Shown one piece after another: positions 54,655 to 63,650 of a stretch of 64,000 nucleotides of DNA. Numbering within the stretch: the first letter of the stretch is position 1; each line of letters starts with the position of its first letter. The notes below the pieces were generated by a model, which saw only the letters and a program-made list of their open reading frames with translations, was not told where the DNA came from and searched no databases. Position numbers and translations under genes: made by a program. This stretch comes from Acidithiobacillus ferruginosus (GTDB taxonomy: Bacteria > Pseudomonadota > Gammaproteobacteria > Acidithiobacillales > Acidithiobacillaceae). Where the stretch lies: contig NZ_JABBDR010000010.1 in assembly GCF_018854495.1 (NCBI RefSeq), positions 19,862 to 83,861 of the forward strand. The letters run 5' to 3'.

Positions 54655-55695
54655 CTACTCCTGAAGGCGAACGCGCCGCTCCCATGCGCGCCACACACCA
54701 CGCGCCAGCAGCACCAGAATGGGTCCGATAATCAGGCCAATCAGACCGAACGCCTCGGCGCCACCAAGGATGCTGAAGAACACCAGAAAGAAAGGGGCTT
54801 GCGTCTGCGACCCGGTGAGCAGCGGGCGAACCACCAAGTCCGCCACGGTAATGACGATCAGCCCCCAGATCAGGACGAGCAGACCGGCAAACCAATGCCC
54901 CGTAAAGGCGAGCCACAGGGTGGCAGCGCCGACTACCGCCGTCGCCCCGAAAGGGATAGGCGATATCAGCGCCGTGGCGACCAGCCAGAGGGGCCACATA
55001 CCCAGTCCGGCAATGGCGTAGGCGATGCCGATAAACATGCCCTCCACCACACCTACACCGATGAGGCCGATCAGCACCGAGCGCGCAGCATCCCGACTGG
55101 CGGCCAAAAAACGATCGCCGCGATCACTGCCCCATATTTGTCCGGCCCCAAGGCGCAACGCCTCCGTCAGACGTTCACCATGGAGGGCCAGCGCAAACAC
55201 CGTCAGTGCGGCAAAAAACGTGTGCAGGGTGAATATCCAGAGTTGGCTCAGAGAATCGGTGATGATGCCGGAATGTGTGCTCACCAGCGCGGAGAGGTAG
55301 GGACCGTTCAGCCCGTGCAGGTGGCTGAGCAACCAGTGTCCCACATAGGGAATTTTCATCACCTCCGGCGGCACAACGACAAGGGGACCACCCGACTGCC
55401 AGCGGGAAATCAGCAGTGCCACCTGGGGCAGGACCGAATCTACAATAATGACCGCCGGAATGATGATGATCGCCACCCACACCAGGGCATGGACAAGGGA
55501 ACCCAGCCAGCGCGGCATGTGGAAGGCACGCTCCAGACGCAATTGCCAGGGCCAGCCCACCGTCGTCAGCACCGCCCCCATCAGCAGGGGACCTGCGAAG
55601 GGGCTGAGGGTGTATGCGGCGCCAGCGTAGACCAGCAGCAACACGAACGTGCCCAAATTGGCGTAGCTGGTTGACTTTTGACTGTTTTGCACCAT
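54655..55695 (-). CDS. AI-2E family transporter (PerM/YdiK type)
   Basis: The 346-residue polytopic membrane protein has about seven helices, the family-typical N-terminal LSPFAGPLLMGAVLTTVGWP, a periplasmic/soluble section in the middle, and the C-terminal VRPLLTGSQTQAPFFLVFFSILGGAEAFGLIGLIIGPI block. Members export or translocate diverse substrates; autoinducer-2 export is shown for only a few. AGGGG lies just before the ATG at 55695; an ATG at 55719 lacks a ribosome site. Confidence 0.88.
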   Translation of the reverse strand: MVQNSQKSTSYANLGTFVLLLVYAGAAYTLSPFAGPLLMGAVLTTVGWPWQLRLERAFHMPRWLGSLVHALVWVAIIIIPAVIIVDSVLPQVALLISRWQSGGPLVVVPPEVMKIPYVGHWLLSHLHGLNGPYLSALVSTHSGIITDSLSQLWIFTLHTFFAALTVFALALHGERLTEALRLGAGQIWGSDRGDRFLAASRDAARSVLIGLIGVGVVEGMFIGIAYAIAGLGMWPLWLVATALISPIPFGATAVVGAATLWLAFTGHWFAGLLVLIWGLIVITVADLVVRPLLTGSQTQAPFFLVFFSILGGAEAFGLIGLIIGPILVLLARGVWRAWERRVRLQE

Positions 55696-55794
55696 CTTCC
55701 CCTGATGTGAATACGCCATGGAGAGCAAAGCTACCACAGCGCCCTGCCGTTGAAAATGCGCGGAAGCGCCAAAAAAACCTGCAGGATTGGCTGG

Positions 55795-56655
55795 TTAGTA
55801 AAGGTGAATACCGGCGCGCTCCCAGACTGGCTCCACGCCGTCGGGCAGGGGTAGCAGATGGCCGATGGCCGCGTGACCGGCGTCCGGACCATGAAAGTCG
55901 GAACCCACAGAACCGGCCATGCCCAACTGCTGTGCGAGGCGCCCCAGATGTTCACGATCACCGGCTGCCTGACTGCCGGTACAGACCTCGAGACCGACGC
56001 CCCCCGCGTCGCGAAATGTGGTGAGCAGAGCGCGCAATCGGGTTCCACTGAGCTTATAGCGACCGGGGTGGGCGAGTACGGCATATCCGCCCGCTGCATG
56101 GATCCAGCCGACCACCTCGGTCATGGGAATCCAGTCACTGGGCACATAGGCCTTGCAACCACGCCCCAAATATTTGCCAAAGGCCTCGTTCGCATCTGCA
56201 CAGTACCCCTCGCGCACCAGCCAGCGCCCAAAGTGGCTGCGCCCCACCATCCGGCTGCCCGCCATCGCCCGCGCTCCGGCTTCTGCGCCGGGAATACCGG
56301 CATTTGCCAGCAAGCGGTCGATCTCCATGGCGCGCCAGTCGCGGAACGCCATGATCCGGCTCAGTCCTTCCTGTAAGACGCTGTTTTTGGGATCAACGAA
56401 AAGACCGACGATATGGATGCCCTGGGTTTCCCATTCGCTGGAGATTTCCACGCCGGGGATGAGTCGGATATCCAGTGCCTCAGCCTGTACCGCGGCCTCC
56501 TCCAACCCCGCCGTGTTGTCATGGTCCGTCAGTGCCATGATACGCACCCCCGCCCCATGCACCCGCTGCACCAAGCCAGCCGGCGTCATGGTGCCATCGG
56601 AGGCCATGGAGTGCATATGCAAATCGACTGGAGAAACAGGATATTGCTGCGCCAT
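55795..56655 (-). CDS. PHP-domain phosphoesterase (YciV/RNase AM type)
   Basis: The 286-residue protein has the PHP metal motifs VDLHMHSMASDGT, IMALTDHDNTAG, GVEISSEWE, YAVLAHPGRYK and VGSDFHGPD. Homologues hydrolyse 3',5'-nucleoside bisphosphates and trim 5' ends of RNA. The ATG at 56655 is eight bases from AGGAAC. It is divergent from the uncharacterised gene at 56759. Confidence 0.9.
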   Translation of the reverse strand: MAQQYPVSPVDLHMHSMASDGTMTPAGLVQRVHGAGVRIMALTDHDNTAGLEEAAVQAEALDIRLIPGVEISSEWETQGIHIVGLFVDPKNSVLQEGLSRIMAFRDWRAMEIDRLLANAGIPGAEAGARAMAGSRMVGRSHFGRWLVREGYCADANEAFGKYLGRGCKAYVPSDWIPMTEVVGWIHAAGGYAVLAHPGRYKLSGTRLRALLTTFRDAGGVGLEVCTGSQAAGDREHLGRLAQQLGMAGSVGSDFHGPDAGHAAIGHLLPLPDGVEPVWERAGIHLY

Positions 56656-56758
56656 GAGAAAGTTCCTGGATAAAAAGGGAGCCGCCCTTTGCAAAACCCG
56701 GCGACATTCCGTGCTAGCATAACATGCTCAACTTCATCGGGGCATATCGGAGGCAGCA

Positions 56759-57484
56759 GTGGCTCTCATCCTGGACATAGCGGGCGCACAACAGCGCTTT
56801 GAACAATACGCCAAACCCGTTCTCGGTGCCTTTGCCGCGAGCGGCATTGCCACCGGAGAACAGATCACCCCGCCGCTCATCGTGGACGCCCTGCGCCAGC
56901 TTTTCAAGGTGCTGACGACGGATGTGGCCTCCTGGGACCCTACCCTGCCCGACGACGAAGCGGAGCGCATCGGTGACCTTGCCATCGGTTTGCTGATGGA
57001 CCTCGCCACCTGGGCCGACCGTCTGGGTGAACGTCCGGCGAAAACCGCCCTGGAAATGATCACCGTCAGTATCGCCGCGTGGGTATGCAATCAACACGGC
57101 CTCATCCACACTCTGGAACCGGTGGTCAACGGTCTGGCCATTCTGGCCAACAGTCGCGCCGAGCCCGCCGAACTGCGGCCCCTTGCCCGCTTGGCGGGCG
57201 AGGTGAAAGACGCCGCTGCAGCAGACTACGCTGCCGATCTGGAAGGCGCAGACCCGCACCGCCCCTGGCGCATCCTGCTACTGAACTGGGGGATTACCGC
57301 GACGCGCGCCCATGACCCTGTGGAAATGCGCAAGGCTTTTGCGGCGATCATTCACCACTTGCCAGCCGATGCCCCCCGCTTCTTTCAGGAGGGAACACAG
57401 CAGATGGCAGAGGGGGATTTCCCCGACGCGGTAAGGGCGGTGATGATGGAAGCGGCGGAAGGGGCCGGACACGGCCTGCACTGA
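56759..57484 (+). CDS. Uncharacterised helical protein
   Basis: The 241-residue acidic protein appears all-helical, with no signal peptide or membrane helix. Recognisable patches are LILDIAGAQQRFEQYAKPVL, LGERPAKTALEMITVSIAAW and ADAPRFFQEGTQQMAEGDFP. The GTG start is five bases from GGAGG. Good codon use, a clean terminator and an intact frame support a real gene, but I do not recognise the family. Confidence 0.8.
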   Translation: MALILDIAGAQQRFEQYAKPVLGAFAASGIATGEQITPPLIVDALRQLFKVLTTDVASWDPTLPDDEAERIGDLAIGLLMDLATWADRLGERPAKTALEMITVSIAAWVCNQHGLIHTLEPVVNGLAILANSRAEPAELRPLARLAGEVKDAAAADYAADLEGADPHRPWRILLLNWGITATRAHDPVEMRKAFAAIIHHLPADAPRFFQEGTQQMAEGDFPDAVRAVMMEAAEGAGHGLH

Positions 57485-57491
57485 GACCCGG

Positions 57492-57526
57492 AAAAAGGCC
57501 CGGACGACTGGCGCCCGGGCCCTTTT
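57492..57526. terminator. Bidirectional terminator between 56759-57484 gene and ahpC
   Basis: GGCCCGG (57497-57503) pairs with CCGGGCC (57515-57521). A TTTT run follows on the plus strand, and AAAAA before the stem gives TTTTT on the minus strand, so it can serve both convergent genes. Confidence 0.8.
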
Positions 57527-57582
57527 CACTTCGGCATATCCCCGCGTCCGTCCAGACAGGGGACCTCAGCGGTGACCGGCAG

Positions 57583-58185
57583 TCAGAGCTCTTTGCCGTG
57601 ATGCGCCAGGAAGTCGGCGACACCTTCGCTGGTCGGCTTCATGCCTGCCTTACCCTTCTGCCACTGGGCAGGGCAAACTTCGCCGTGTTCTTCCGAGAAC
57701 TGCAGTGCGTCCACCATCCGGATCATTTCGTCGATGTTGCGGCCCAGAGGCAGGTCATTGACCACCTCGTGACGCACGATGCCTTCACGGTCGATCAAAA
57801 AGGAACCACGCAGGGCAACTTCATCGTTGATCAGGACATCGTAATTGCGGGCGATGCTCTTGGAGAGGTCGGCGACCATGGGCAACTGGATATGGCCGAT
57901 ACCGCCCTTCTCTTCCGGTGTGTTCTTCCAGGCCAGATGGGTGAAATGGGAGTCCACGCTGCAGGCGATGACCTCGGTATTGCGGGATTTGAACTCGTTC
58001 AGGCGGTGATTGAACGCCAGAATTTCCGACGGGCAGACAAAGGTAAAATCGAGGGGATAAAAGAACAGAACCGCATACTTTCCCTTAATATGCTGAGAAA
58101 ACTGGAACTTTTCGTTGATGCTGTTATCTGGCATGACTGCGGGGGCTACAAAATCGGGGGCAGCTTTTCCTACTAATACGGCCAT
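57583..58185 (-). CDS. ahpC: 2-Cys peroxiredoxin (AhpC type)
   Basis: AhpC reduces hydrogen peroxide and organic peroxides. The 200-residue protein has the peroxidatic Cys51 in FYPLDFTFVCPSE and the resolving Cys near residue 171 in HGEVCPAQW. No ahpF is adjacent, so reduction is by thioredoxin or another partner. AGGAGAAA precedes the ATG. Confidence 0.95.
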   Translation of the reverse strand: MAVLVGKAAPDFVAPAVMPDNSINEKFQFSQHIKGKYAVLFFYPLDFTFVCPSEILAFNHRLNEFKSRNTEVIACSVDSHFTHLAWKNTPEEKGGIGHIQLPMVADLSKSIARNYDVLINDEVALRGSFLIDREGIVRHEVVNDLPLGRNIDEMIRMVDALQFSEEHGEVCPAQWQKGKAGMKPTSEGVADFLAHHGKEL

Positions 58186-58229
58186 TGGGTTTCTCCTGTG
58201 TTGAAACGACGGGACAAGTCTGAATTTTC

Positions 58230-58260
58230 ACTATAGCAGAAGTTTTTCGCACCCTGCCAA
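58230..58260 (-). promoter_or_regulatory. Candidate promoter of ahpC
   Basis: On the minus strand TTGGCA (58260-58255) is 19 bases from an extended -10, TGC-TATAGT (58235-58230). The spacer is long, so the -10 is the surer part. ATTAGTCTAAT, an 11-base palindrome at 58289-58299, lies about 30 bases further upstream in an A+T-rich patch and could bind a peroxide regulator. Confidence 0.45.
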
Positions 58261-58373
58261 ACGCCCTTAGCCTGCGACGCCATGTAATATTAGTCTAATT
58301 TTATCTAATTTCCAACCCACCCCGAGGCAGCCATTCCTGCTGGGCTGCCTTTCCCGAATCCGCCCCCAACTAG

Positions 58374-58402
58374 TGGGCAGCACTGCCGCCTTAGGCTAGA
58401 AT
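58374..58402 (+). promoter_or_regulatory. Candidate promoter of fdxA-msbA
   Basis: TGGGCA (58374-58379), a 17-base spacer and TAGAAT (58397-58402) lie 67 bases before fdxA. A second, perfect -10 (TATAAT at 58430-58435) has no good -35. Confidence 0.45.
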
Positions 58403-58469
58403 AGACCCGCAATCCGCCGGCACACCCGGCTATAATCCATCAGACTCAACCGTGAGGAGCTCCGCCCCC

Positions 58470-58793
58470 ATGACTTATGTGGTGACTGAATCTTGTATCA
58501 AGTGCAAATACACCGACTGTGTAGACGTCTGCCCGGTGGACTGTTTCCGCGAAGGGCCGAATTTCCTGGTCATCGACCCCGATGAGTGCATCGATTGCAC
58601 CCTCTGTGAACCGGAATGTCCTGCCGGCGCCATTTTCCGCGATGACGACATGCCGGATGGTCAGAAAGTATTCGAAGAAATCAACGCCCGTCTTGCCAAG
58701 ATCTGGCCGGCCATCATTCAAAAGAAAGCCGCGCCGGAAGATGCCGATGCCTGGCTGCACGTCAAGGATAAGCGGGGACTGCTCGAAGAGTGA
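58470..58793 (+). CDS. fdxA: 7Fe ferredoxin (FdxA family)
   Basis: This low-potential electron carrier has two cluster motifs: [14 protein letters not shown] (residues 9-22, [3Fe-4S]/[4Fe-4S] type with an extended spacer) and [12 protein letters not shown] for the second cluster, followed by a helical tail. At 107 residues it matches FdxA. The ATG at 58470 has GAGGAG upstream. Its TGA overlaps the next start as GTGA. Confidence 0.95.
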   Translation: MTYVVTESCIKCKYTDCVDVCPVDCFREGPNFLVIDPDECIDCTLCEPECPAGAIFRDDDMPDGQKVFEEINARLAKIWPAIIQKKAAPEDADAWLHVKDKRGLLEE

Positions 58794-60478
58794 GTGACGC
58801 CGGCGCGCGCGCCGCGCTCCGTTCTCCCAGCTTTTACCGCCTGCTCAGGCTGGTTCGCGCGTACCGGGGACGCGTCGCCATCGCCATGCTGTTCATGGTG
58901 ATTTCGGGCGCAGCCACCGGCGGAGTGGCCTACATGATCAAGCCGGTCCTCGACCGGATATTCATCGACCGCAACGCCGACATGCTGATCTGGCTGCCCT
59001 TGGGTGTCATCGCGATCTACGCGGTCAAAGGGAGCGCCGACTACCTGCAGGCCATCACCCTCGCCCGGGTGGAAGAAGACATTCTGCGCCTCCTGCGCGA
59101 ACGTCTGTTCGCCCACACCCTGCGTCTGCCCCTCGGCGTCCTGATCGATAACAGTCACGGCAGCACCCTGTCCCGGATGAGTCTGGACCTGACCTTGCTG
59201 CAGCAGGGGCTGTCGGTGCTGGCGCGCTTCTTTCTATCCACCTTCCAGATCATCGCGCTGATGGCGGTGGTGTTTTACATGAGCTGGAAGCTGGCGCTCA
59301 TCAGCTTCGTCACCCTGCCCATCGCGTTTTATCCCCTGATTCGTTTCGGGCAGAAATTGCGCCGGCGCGGCGAGCGCCAGCAGGAGCAGATGGGCCAGAT
59401 CATGGATCAGTTCTCCCAGAGCCTGCGTGGCGCCGAGGTCATCAAAAGTCAGGGCAGTGAAGCCTTCGAGGCGCAACGGTTCGGTGTTCAGGCGCGGCGC
59501 TATTTCGACCTGATGATGCAGATCGCCCGTATTCAGAAGGCGACCGTCCCTATCATGGAAATGATCGCCGCGCTGGGCATCGGGGTCATCATCTATCTGG
59601 GCGGCAGTCAGGTGGTGAACGGCGGCATGACGACCGGGGCCTTTTTCAGCTTCCTGACGGCGCTCGGGATGGTCTACGAGCCGCTGCGCCAGCTTTCCTC
59701 GGCCAACAATCAACTGCAGCAGGGACTCTCGGCCGCAGACCGTCTTTTCGCCTGGCTGGATCAGCCCGCAGAATCCGGTACCCGTTCCGCCGTCCCGCGC
59801 CCCTGGGGCACCTGGCAGTGCCACGACCTCCAACTGCAGATGAGCGGTGAGGCGATTTTGCGCGGACTCCAGTTCACCATACCGCCGTTGAGCACGACCG
59901 CCATAGTCGGTTCCAGCGGTGGTGGAAAAACCAGCCTGGCGCGGGTGATGCTCGGCCTTCTGCCGCCCAGTGGGGGAGACATCACCGTGGCGGGACAATC
60001 CATCCGCGAACTTCCTTCCGGCGATTACCGCAGCTATTTCGCCTTTGTCGCGCAGGAGCCTGTACTTTTCACCGGCAGCGCCCTTAGCAATATCGCCTAC
60101 GCCGACGCGCAACCCGATCGCCAACGCGCCGAGGCCGCCGCGCGGCAGGCCCACACCTGGGATTTTCTGGCCACGACCGGCGGACTGGACACGCTGATCA
60201 AGGGTAATGGCGGCAATCTTTCCGGGGGACAGCGCCAGCGGCTCGCCATCGCCCGCGCGCTCTATCTGGATCGCCCCGTACTGGTCCTCGACGAGGCCAC
60301 CAGCAACCTCGACAGCGAAAGTGAAGAACACATCGCGGAGACCCTCAGCGCTCTCCACGGCCGCAAAACCATCATCATCATCGCACACCGGCCGCGCACC
60401 ACCCGCCTTGCCGATCAGATCATCCGCCTCGAACGCGGCCGGATCGTGGCGGATGACCAGGAGCACGGGGCCGCATAG
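58790..60478 (+). CDS. msbA: MsbA-type lipid/multidrug ABC exporter
   Basis: MsbA flips the lipid A-core across the inner membrane. The 562-residue half-transporter has six membrane helices ([16 protein letters not shown] after helix 1 is typical of MsbA), then an ATPase with [49 protein letters not shown] and IIIAHRPRT. The GTG start overlaps the fdxA stop. Other ABC exporters are possible, but the N-terminal pattern favours MsbA. Confidence 0.88.
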   Translation: MSDAGARAALRSPSFYRLLRLVRAYRGRVAIAMLFMVISGAATGGVAYMIKPVLDRIFIDRNADMLIWLPLGVIAIYAVKGSADYLQAITLARVEEDILRLLRERLFAHTLRLPLGVLIDNSHGSTLSRMSLDLTLLQQGLSVLARFFLSTFQIIALMAVVFYMSWKLALISFVTLPIAFYPLIRFGQKLRRRGERQQEQMGQIMDQFSQSLRGAEVIKSQGSEAFEAQRFGVQARRYFDLMMQIARIQKATVPIMEMIAALGIGVIIYLGGSQVVNGGMTTGAFFSFLTALGMVYEPLRQLSSANNQLQQGLSAADRLFAWLDQPAESGTRSAVPRPWGTWQCHDLQLQMSGEAILRGLQFTIPPLSTTAIVGSSGGGKTSLARVMLGLLPPSGGDITVAGQSIRELPSGDYRSYFAFVAQEPVLFTGSALSNIAYADAQPDRQRAEAAARQAHTWDFLATTGGLDTLIKGNGGNLSGGQRQRLAIARALYLDRPVLVLDEATSNLDSESEEHIAETLSALHGRKTIIIIAHRPRTTRLADQIIRLERGRIVADDQEHGAA

Positions 60479-60490
60479 CGGTTCAGACGG

Positions 60491-61921
60491 TCACAAGCCT
60501 CCCGCGACATCCAGACGCCGCGCCGCCAGGGCTTCATCCAGACGACCCACCGGCAGATGGTGGGGCGCTTCCCGCAAGAGTTCCGGCTGCTCCAAGGCCT
60601 CCCGGCGAATCTGCGCCATCACCGTCACGAAACGATCCAGGGTCGCCTTGCTTTCGGTCTCCGTAGGTTCGATCAGCAGGCACTCCGGCACCAGTTGGGG
60701 AAAGTAAACGGTCGGCGCGTGAATCCCGAAATCCAGCAGGCGCTTGGCCACATCCAGCGCCCGTATGCCTGTCGCCTTCTGCAGATCGCTGACACTCAGG
60801 ATGAACTCGTGACTGGCCCGCCGCTCCGGGAAGGCCGCCTGATAGCCCACCCGCTGCAGCTCCCTGAGCAGATAATTGGCATTGAGCGCGGCATAAGCCG
60901 ACACCCGGCCCACCCCCGCCCGCCCCAGGCGCCGCAGGTAGGCATGGGCGCGCAGCAGTACGCCGATATTTCCGCCATGGGCGCTGAGCCGACCAATGCT
61001 CCGGGGCAAATCCCCTTCATCCAGCCAGCGCAGCGCGCCTGCCGCTTCCCGTGCGACTACTGGCAGGGGCAGAAAAGGCCGCAGGCGTTCCTGTACCGCC
61101 ACCGCACCCGCACCCGGCCCGCCGCCGCCATGAGGCGTGGCAAAAGTCTTGTGCAGGTTCAGATGCATCGCATCAAAACCCATCTGCCCCGGCCGCACCC
61201 GCCCGAGAATGGCATTGAGATTGGCGCCATCATAGTAGAGCAGCCCCCCTGCCCCGTGAACGCGTGCCGCAATTTCGGTAATCCGACGCTCAAACACCCC
61301 CAGGGTGGAGGGATTGGTCAACATGATCCCCGCGATATCCGGCCCCAGATGCTGATCCAGAAAGGCCATATCCAGGTCACCGTCGGCCAGATTAGGGATT
61401 TCCACCACGTCAAACCCCGCCATCTGGGCGCTGGCCGGATTGGTGCCGTGCGCCGCCGTGGGAATCAGCATCTTCCGCCGTCCATGGTCGCCGTGCGCCG
61501 CATGATAGGCGCGGATCATGGCGACACCGGCCAGTTCGCCCTGGGCGCCCGCCGCCGGGGTCAGGCTCACCGCGGCCATGCCCGTCGTCGCCGCCAGCCA
61601 TTCCTGCAACTCCCAGAGCACCTGCAACAGTCCCTGCATACCCTGCGCCGGCGTATCCGGATGCAGGCGCGCGAAGCCCGGCAGCGCGGCCATGGTATGG
61701 GCAATCCGCGGATTATATTTCATGGTGCAGGAACCCAGCGGATAAAACTGGGTATCGATGGAAAAATTCTTCTGGGATAACCGGGTGTAGTGGCGCAGCA
61801 CCTCCAGTTCGGCCGGATTGGGCAAATTCAGGGGTGTCTTCCGCAGTAGCGCCGCCGGAATATCGGAGGGCAACGCCACCGCCGGAACATGATGATCGTG
61901 GTCGAAAATGGAATCGCTCAT
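60491..61921 (-). CDS. gcvPB: Glycine dehydrogenase (decarboxylating) subunit 2
   Basis: This is the PLP-bearing half of the two-subunit P-protein that decarboxylates glycine and transfers the aminomethyl group to GcvH. The 476-residue protein has YPLGSCTMKYNPR, PAAGAQGELAGV, YYDGANLNAILG and the PLP Lys in LNLHKTFATPHGGGGPG. The ATG at 61921 overlaps the gcvPA stop as ATGA. Confidence 0.95.
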   Translation of the reverse strand: MSDSIFDHDHHVPAVALPSDIPAALLRKTPLNLPNPAELEVLRHYTRLSQKNFSIDTQFYPLGSCTMKYNPRIAHTMAALPGFARLHPDTPAQGMQGLLQVLWELQEWLAATTGMAAVSLTPAAGAQGELAGVAMIRAYHAAHGDHGRRKMLIPTAAHGTNPASAQMAGFDVVEIPNLADGDLDMAFLDQHLGPDIAGIMLTNPSTLGVFERRITEIAARVHGAGGLLYYDGANLNAILGRVRPGQMGFDAMHLNLHKTFATPHGGGGPGAGAVAVQERLRPFLPLPVVAREAAGALRWLDEGDLPRSIGRLSAHGGNIGVLLRAHAYLRRLGRAGVGRVSAYAALNANYLLRELQRVGYQAAFPERRASHEFILSVSDLQKATGIRALDVAKRLLDFGIHAPTVYFPQLVPECLLIEPTETESKATLDRFVTVMAQIRREALEQPELLREAPHHLPVGRLDEALAARRLDVAGGL

Positions 61922-63261
61922 AAAGTCTCCAGCACCGAGGTCAGGGCACCGCGATACGCCAGCAGATCCGCCTCTTCCAGCAGTTCCGTGGCGCATACCA
62001 GCAGATCGCCCGCTTCGCCCATCCCCCAATCCGAGAGGGGGAGCCCCGCCAGCAAACCATAGCCCAGCAGCGCATCCCGCACCGCCACGGCAGCATGAGG
62101 CAAGCGCACGACAAATTCATGGAAAAAGGCCCCGCCATAAGGCAGGCTCACCCCCGGCACCCCCGCCAACAGTTCCCGCAGCCGCACGGCACGCTCATGG
62201 CACAGCACCGCCGTCTGCTGCAAGCCGTACCCGCCCAGCGCCGCCATATGAATGGTCGCCGCCGTCACCATCAGGCCCTGATTGGTGCAGATGTTGCTCG
62301 TCGCTTTGCCGCGGCGAATATGCTGCTCCCGCGCCTGCAGGGTCAGACAAAAACCCTCGCGGCCTTGGCCATCCACGGTTTTCGCCACCAGGCGTCCCGG
62401 CAACTGGCGCACTTGGGCCTTGCGGCAGGCGAGAAAACCAAAGTACGGCCCGCCGCCGCTCAAAGGAATCCCCAGCGGCTGCCCTTCACCCACCGCCATA
62501 TCCGCGCCCTGTGTGCCCCAAACCCCCGGCGCCTTCAGCAACGCCAGCGCCAGCGGATTGACCACGGCTATGGCGAGCAGGCCATGGGCGTGGGCCCAGT
62601 CGGTCAGCGCATCCACCGGCTCCAGCAGACCCAGGGCGTTGCTCTGGGGAATAATCAGCGCCGCCGCATCCCCCGCATCTGCGGGCAATATCAGGGTGCC
62701 CGTAGCGCGGTCATAAGGCACGCTCACCAAGCGGATGTCTTGCAAACCAAGCACGCTGTCCAGCACCCGCCGCCAGCCCGGCAGCAGGTTCTCCGGCACC
62801 AGGATGGATTTGTCGCCGCCCTGAATACGCAACGCCATCAGGCAGGCCTCGGCCAACCCCGAAGCTCCGTCATAGAGGGAGGCATTACTCACCTCCAGCC
62901 CGGTCAGCCGGGTGATGAAGCTCTGATACTCGTAGATGACCTGCAGTGTACCCTGGCTGGCTTCCGCCTGATACGGCGTATAAGCGGAATAAAACTCGCC
63001 GCGCCCGGCAATTTCCCAGACGATGGCCGGGATATGATGGGCATAAGCCCCGCCCCCCGCAAAGCAGCGCAGCGGCGCGTTGGCCAGCGCCCTTCCCTCC
63101 AGTTCACGCTGCAGCGCCATTTCCGACAGTCCTTCCGGCAAGGCCATATCCTGCACCTGCAGGACTGGAGGAATTTCATCGAAAAGCTGGTCGAGGCGCT
63201 CAACGCCGACGGCGGCCAACATCGCCGCCGTCTCCGCTGCGTCGTGGGCAATATAGGGCAT
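61918..63261 (-). CDS. gcvPA: Glycine dehydrogenase (decarboxylating) subunit 1
   Basis: This is the other half of the split P-protein. The 447-residue protein has FAGGGAYAHHIPAIV, the YTPYQAEASQGTLQVIYEYQ block, NASLYDGASGLAEA and GEGQPLGIPLSGGGPYFG. It follows gcvH by five bases. Confidence 0.95.
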   Translation of the reverse strand: MPYIAHDAAETAAMLAAVGVERLDQLFDEIPPVLQVQDMALPEGLSEMALQRELEGRALANAPLRCFAGGGAYAHHIPAIVWEIAGRGEFYSAYTPYQAEASQGTLQVIYEYQSFITRLTGLEVSNASLYDGASGLAEACLMALRIQGGDKSILVPENLLPGWRRVLDSVLGLQDIRLVSVPYDRATGTLILPADAGDAAALIIPQSNALGLLEPVDALTDWAHAHGLLAIAVVNPLALALLKAPGVWGTQGADMAVGEGQPLGIPLSGGGPYFGFLACRKAQVRQLPGRLVAKTVDGQGREGFCLTLQAREQHIRRGKATSNICTNQGLMVTAATIHMAALGGYGLQQTAVLCHERAVRLRELLAGVPGVSLPYGGAFFHEFVVRLPHAAVAVRDALLGYGLLAGLPLSDWGMGEAGDLLVCATELLEEADLLAYRGALTSVLETL

Positions 63262-63266
63262 AACGA

Positions 63267-63650
63267 TCAGACCTCCGCGATCTTGGCGTAGGCCGCCGCA
63301 TCCATCAGCCCGTCACCAGCGGACGCATCCGCTTCCACCACCATGATCCAGCCCTGGCCATAAGGGTCTTCATTGAGCCACTGCGGGTTATCCCCCAGCC
63401 CGTCGTTACGCTCCACCACCGTGCCGTCGAGTGGCGCATACAAATCCGCCGCCGCCTTGACCGACTCCAGCACACCGCAGACTGCACCAGCGCGAATCGC
63501 CTTATCCGCCTCCGGGGCCTCTACGAATACCAGATCCCCCAGCAATTCCTGGGCGTGATCGGTAATTCCCACCCGGTAGCGTCCGCCTCCCAGGTCTTCC
63601 ACCCACTCATGGGTATCACTGTAACGCAAGGTCTCCGGAATTTTGCTCAT
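63267..63650 (-). CDS. gcvH: Glycine cleavage system H protein
   Basis: GcvH carries the lipoyl arm between the P, T and L proteins. The 127-residue protein has YSDTHEWVE at the start and the lipoylation Lys65 in LESVKAAADLYAP. Its ATG overlaps the gcvT stop as ATGA. Confidence 0.96.
   Translation of the reverse strand: MSKIPETLRYSDTHEWVEDLGGGRYRVGITDHAQELLGDLVFVEAPEADKAIRAGAVCGVLESVKAAADLYAPLDGTVVERNDGLGDNPQWLNEDPYGQGWIMVVEADASAGDGLMDAAAYAKIAEV

Noticed and set aside
59234-60466. 410-codon open frame on the minus strand
   Set aside because: It is antisense to the MsbA-type exporter.
60557-63291. Two long plus-strand frames over the glycine dehydrogenase genes
   Set aside because: They are antisense to gcvPB and gcvPA and have no domain.
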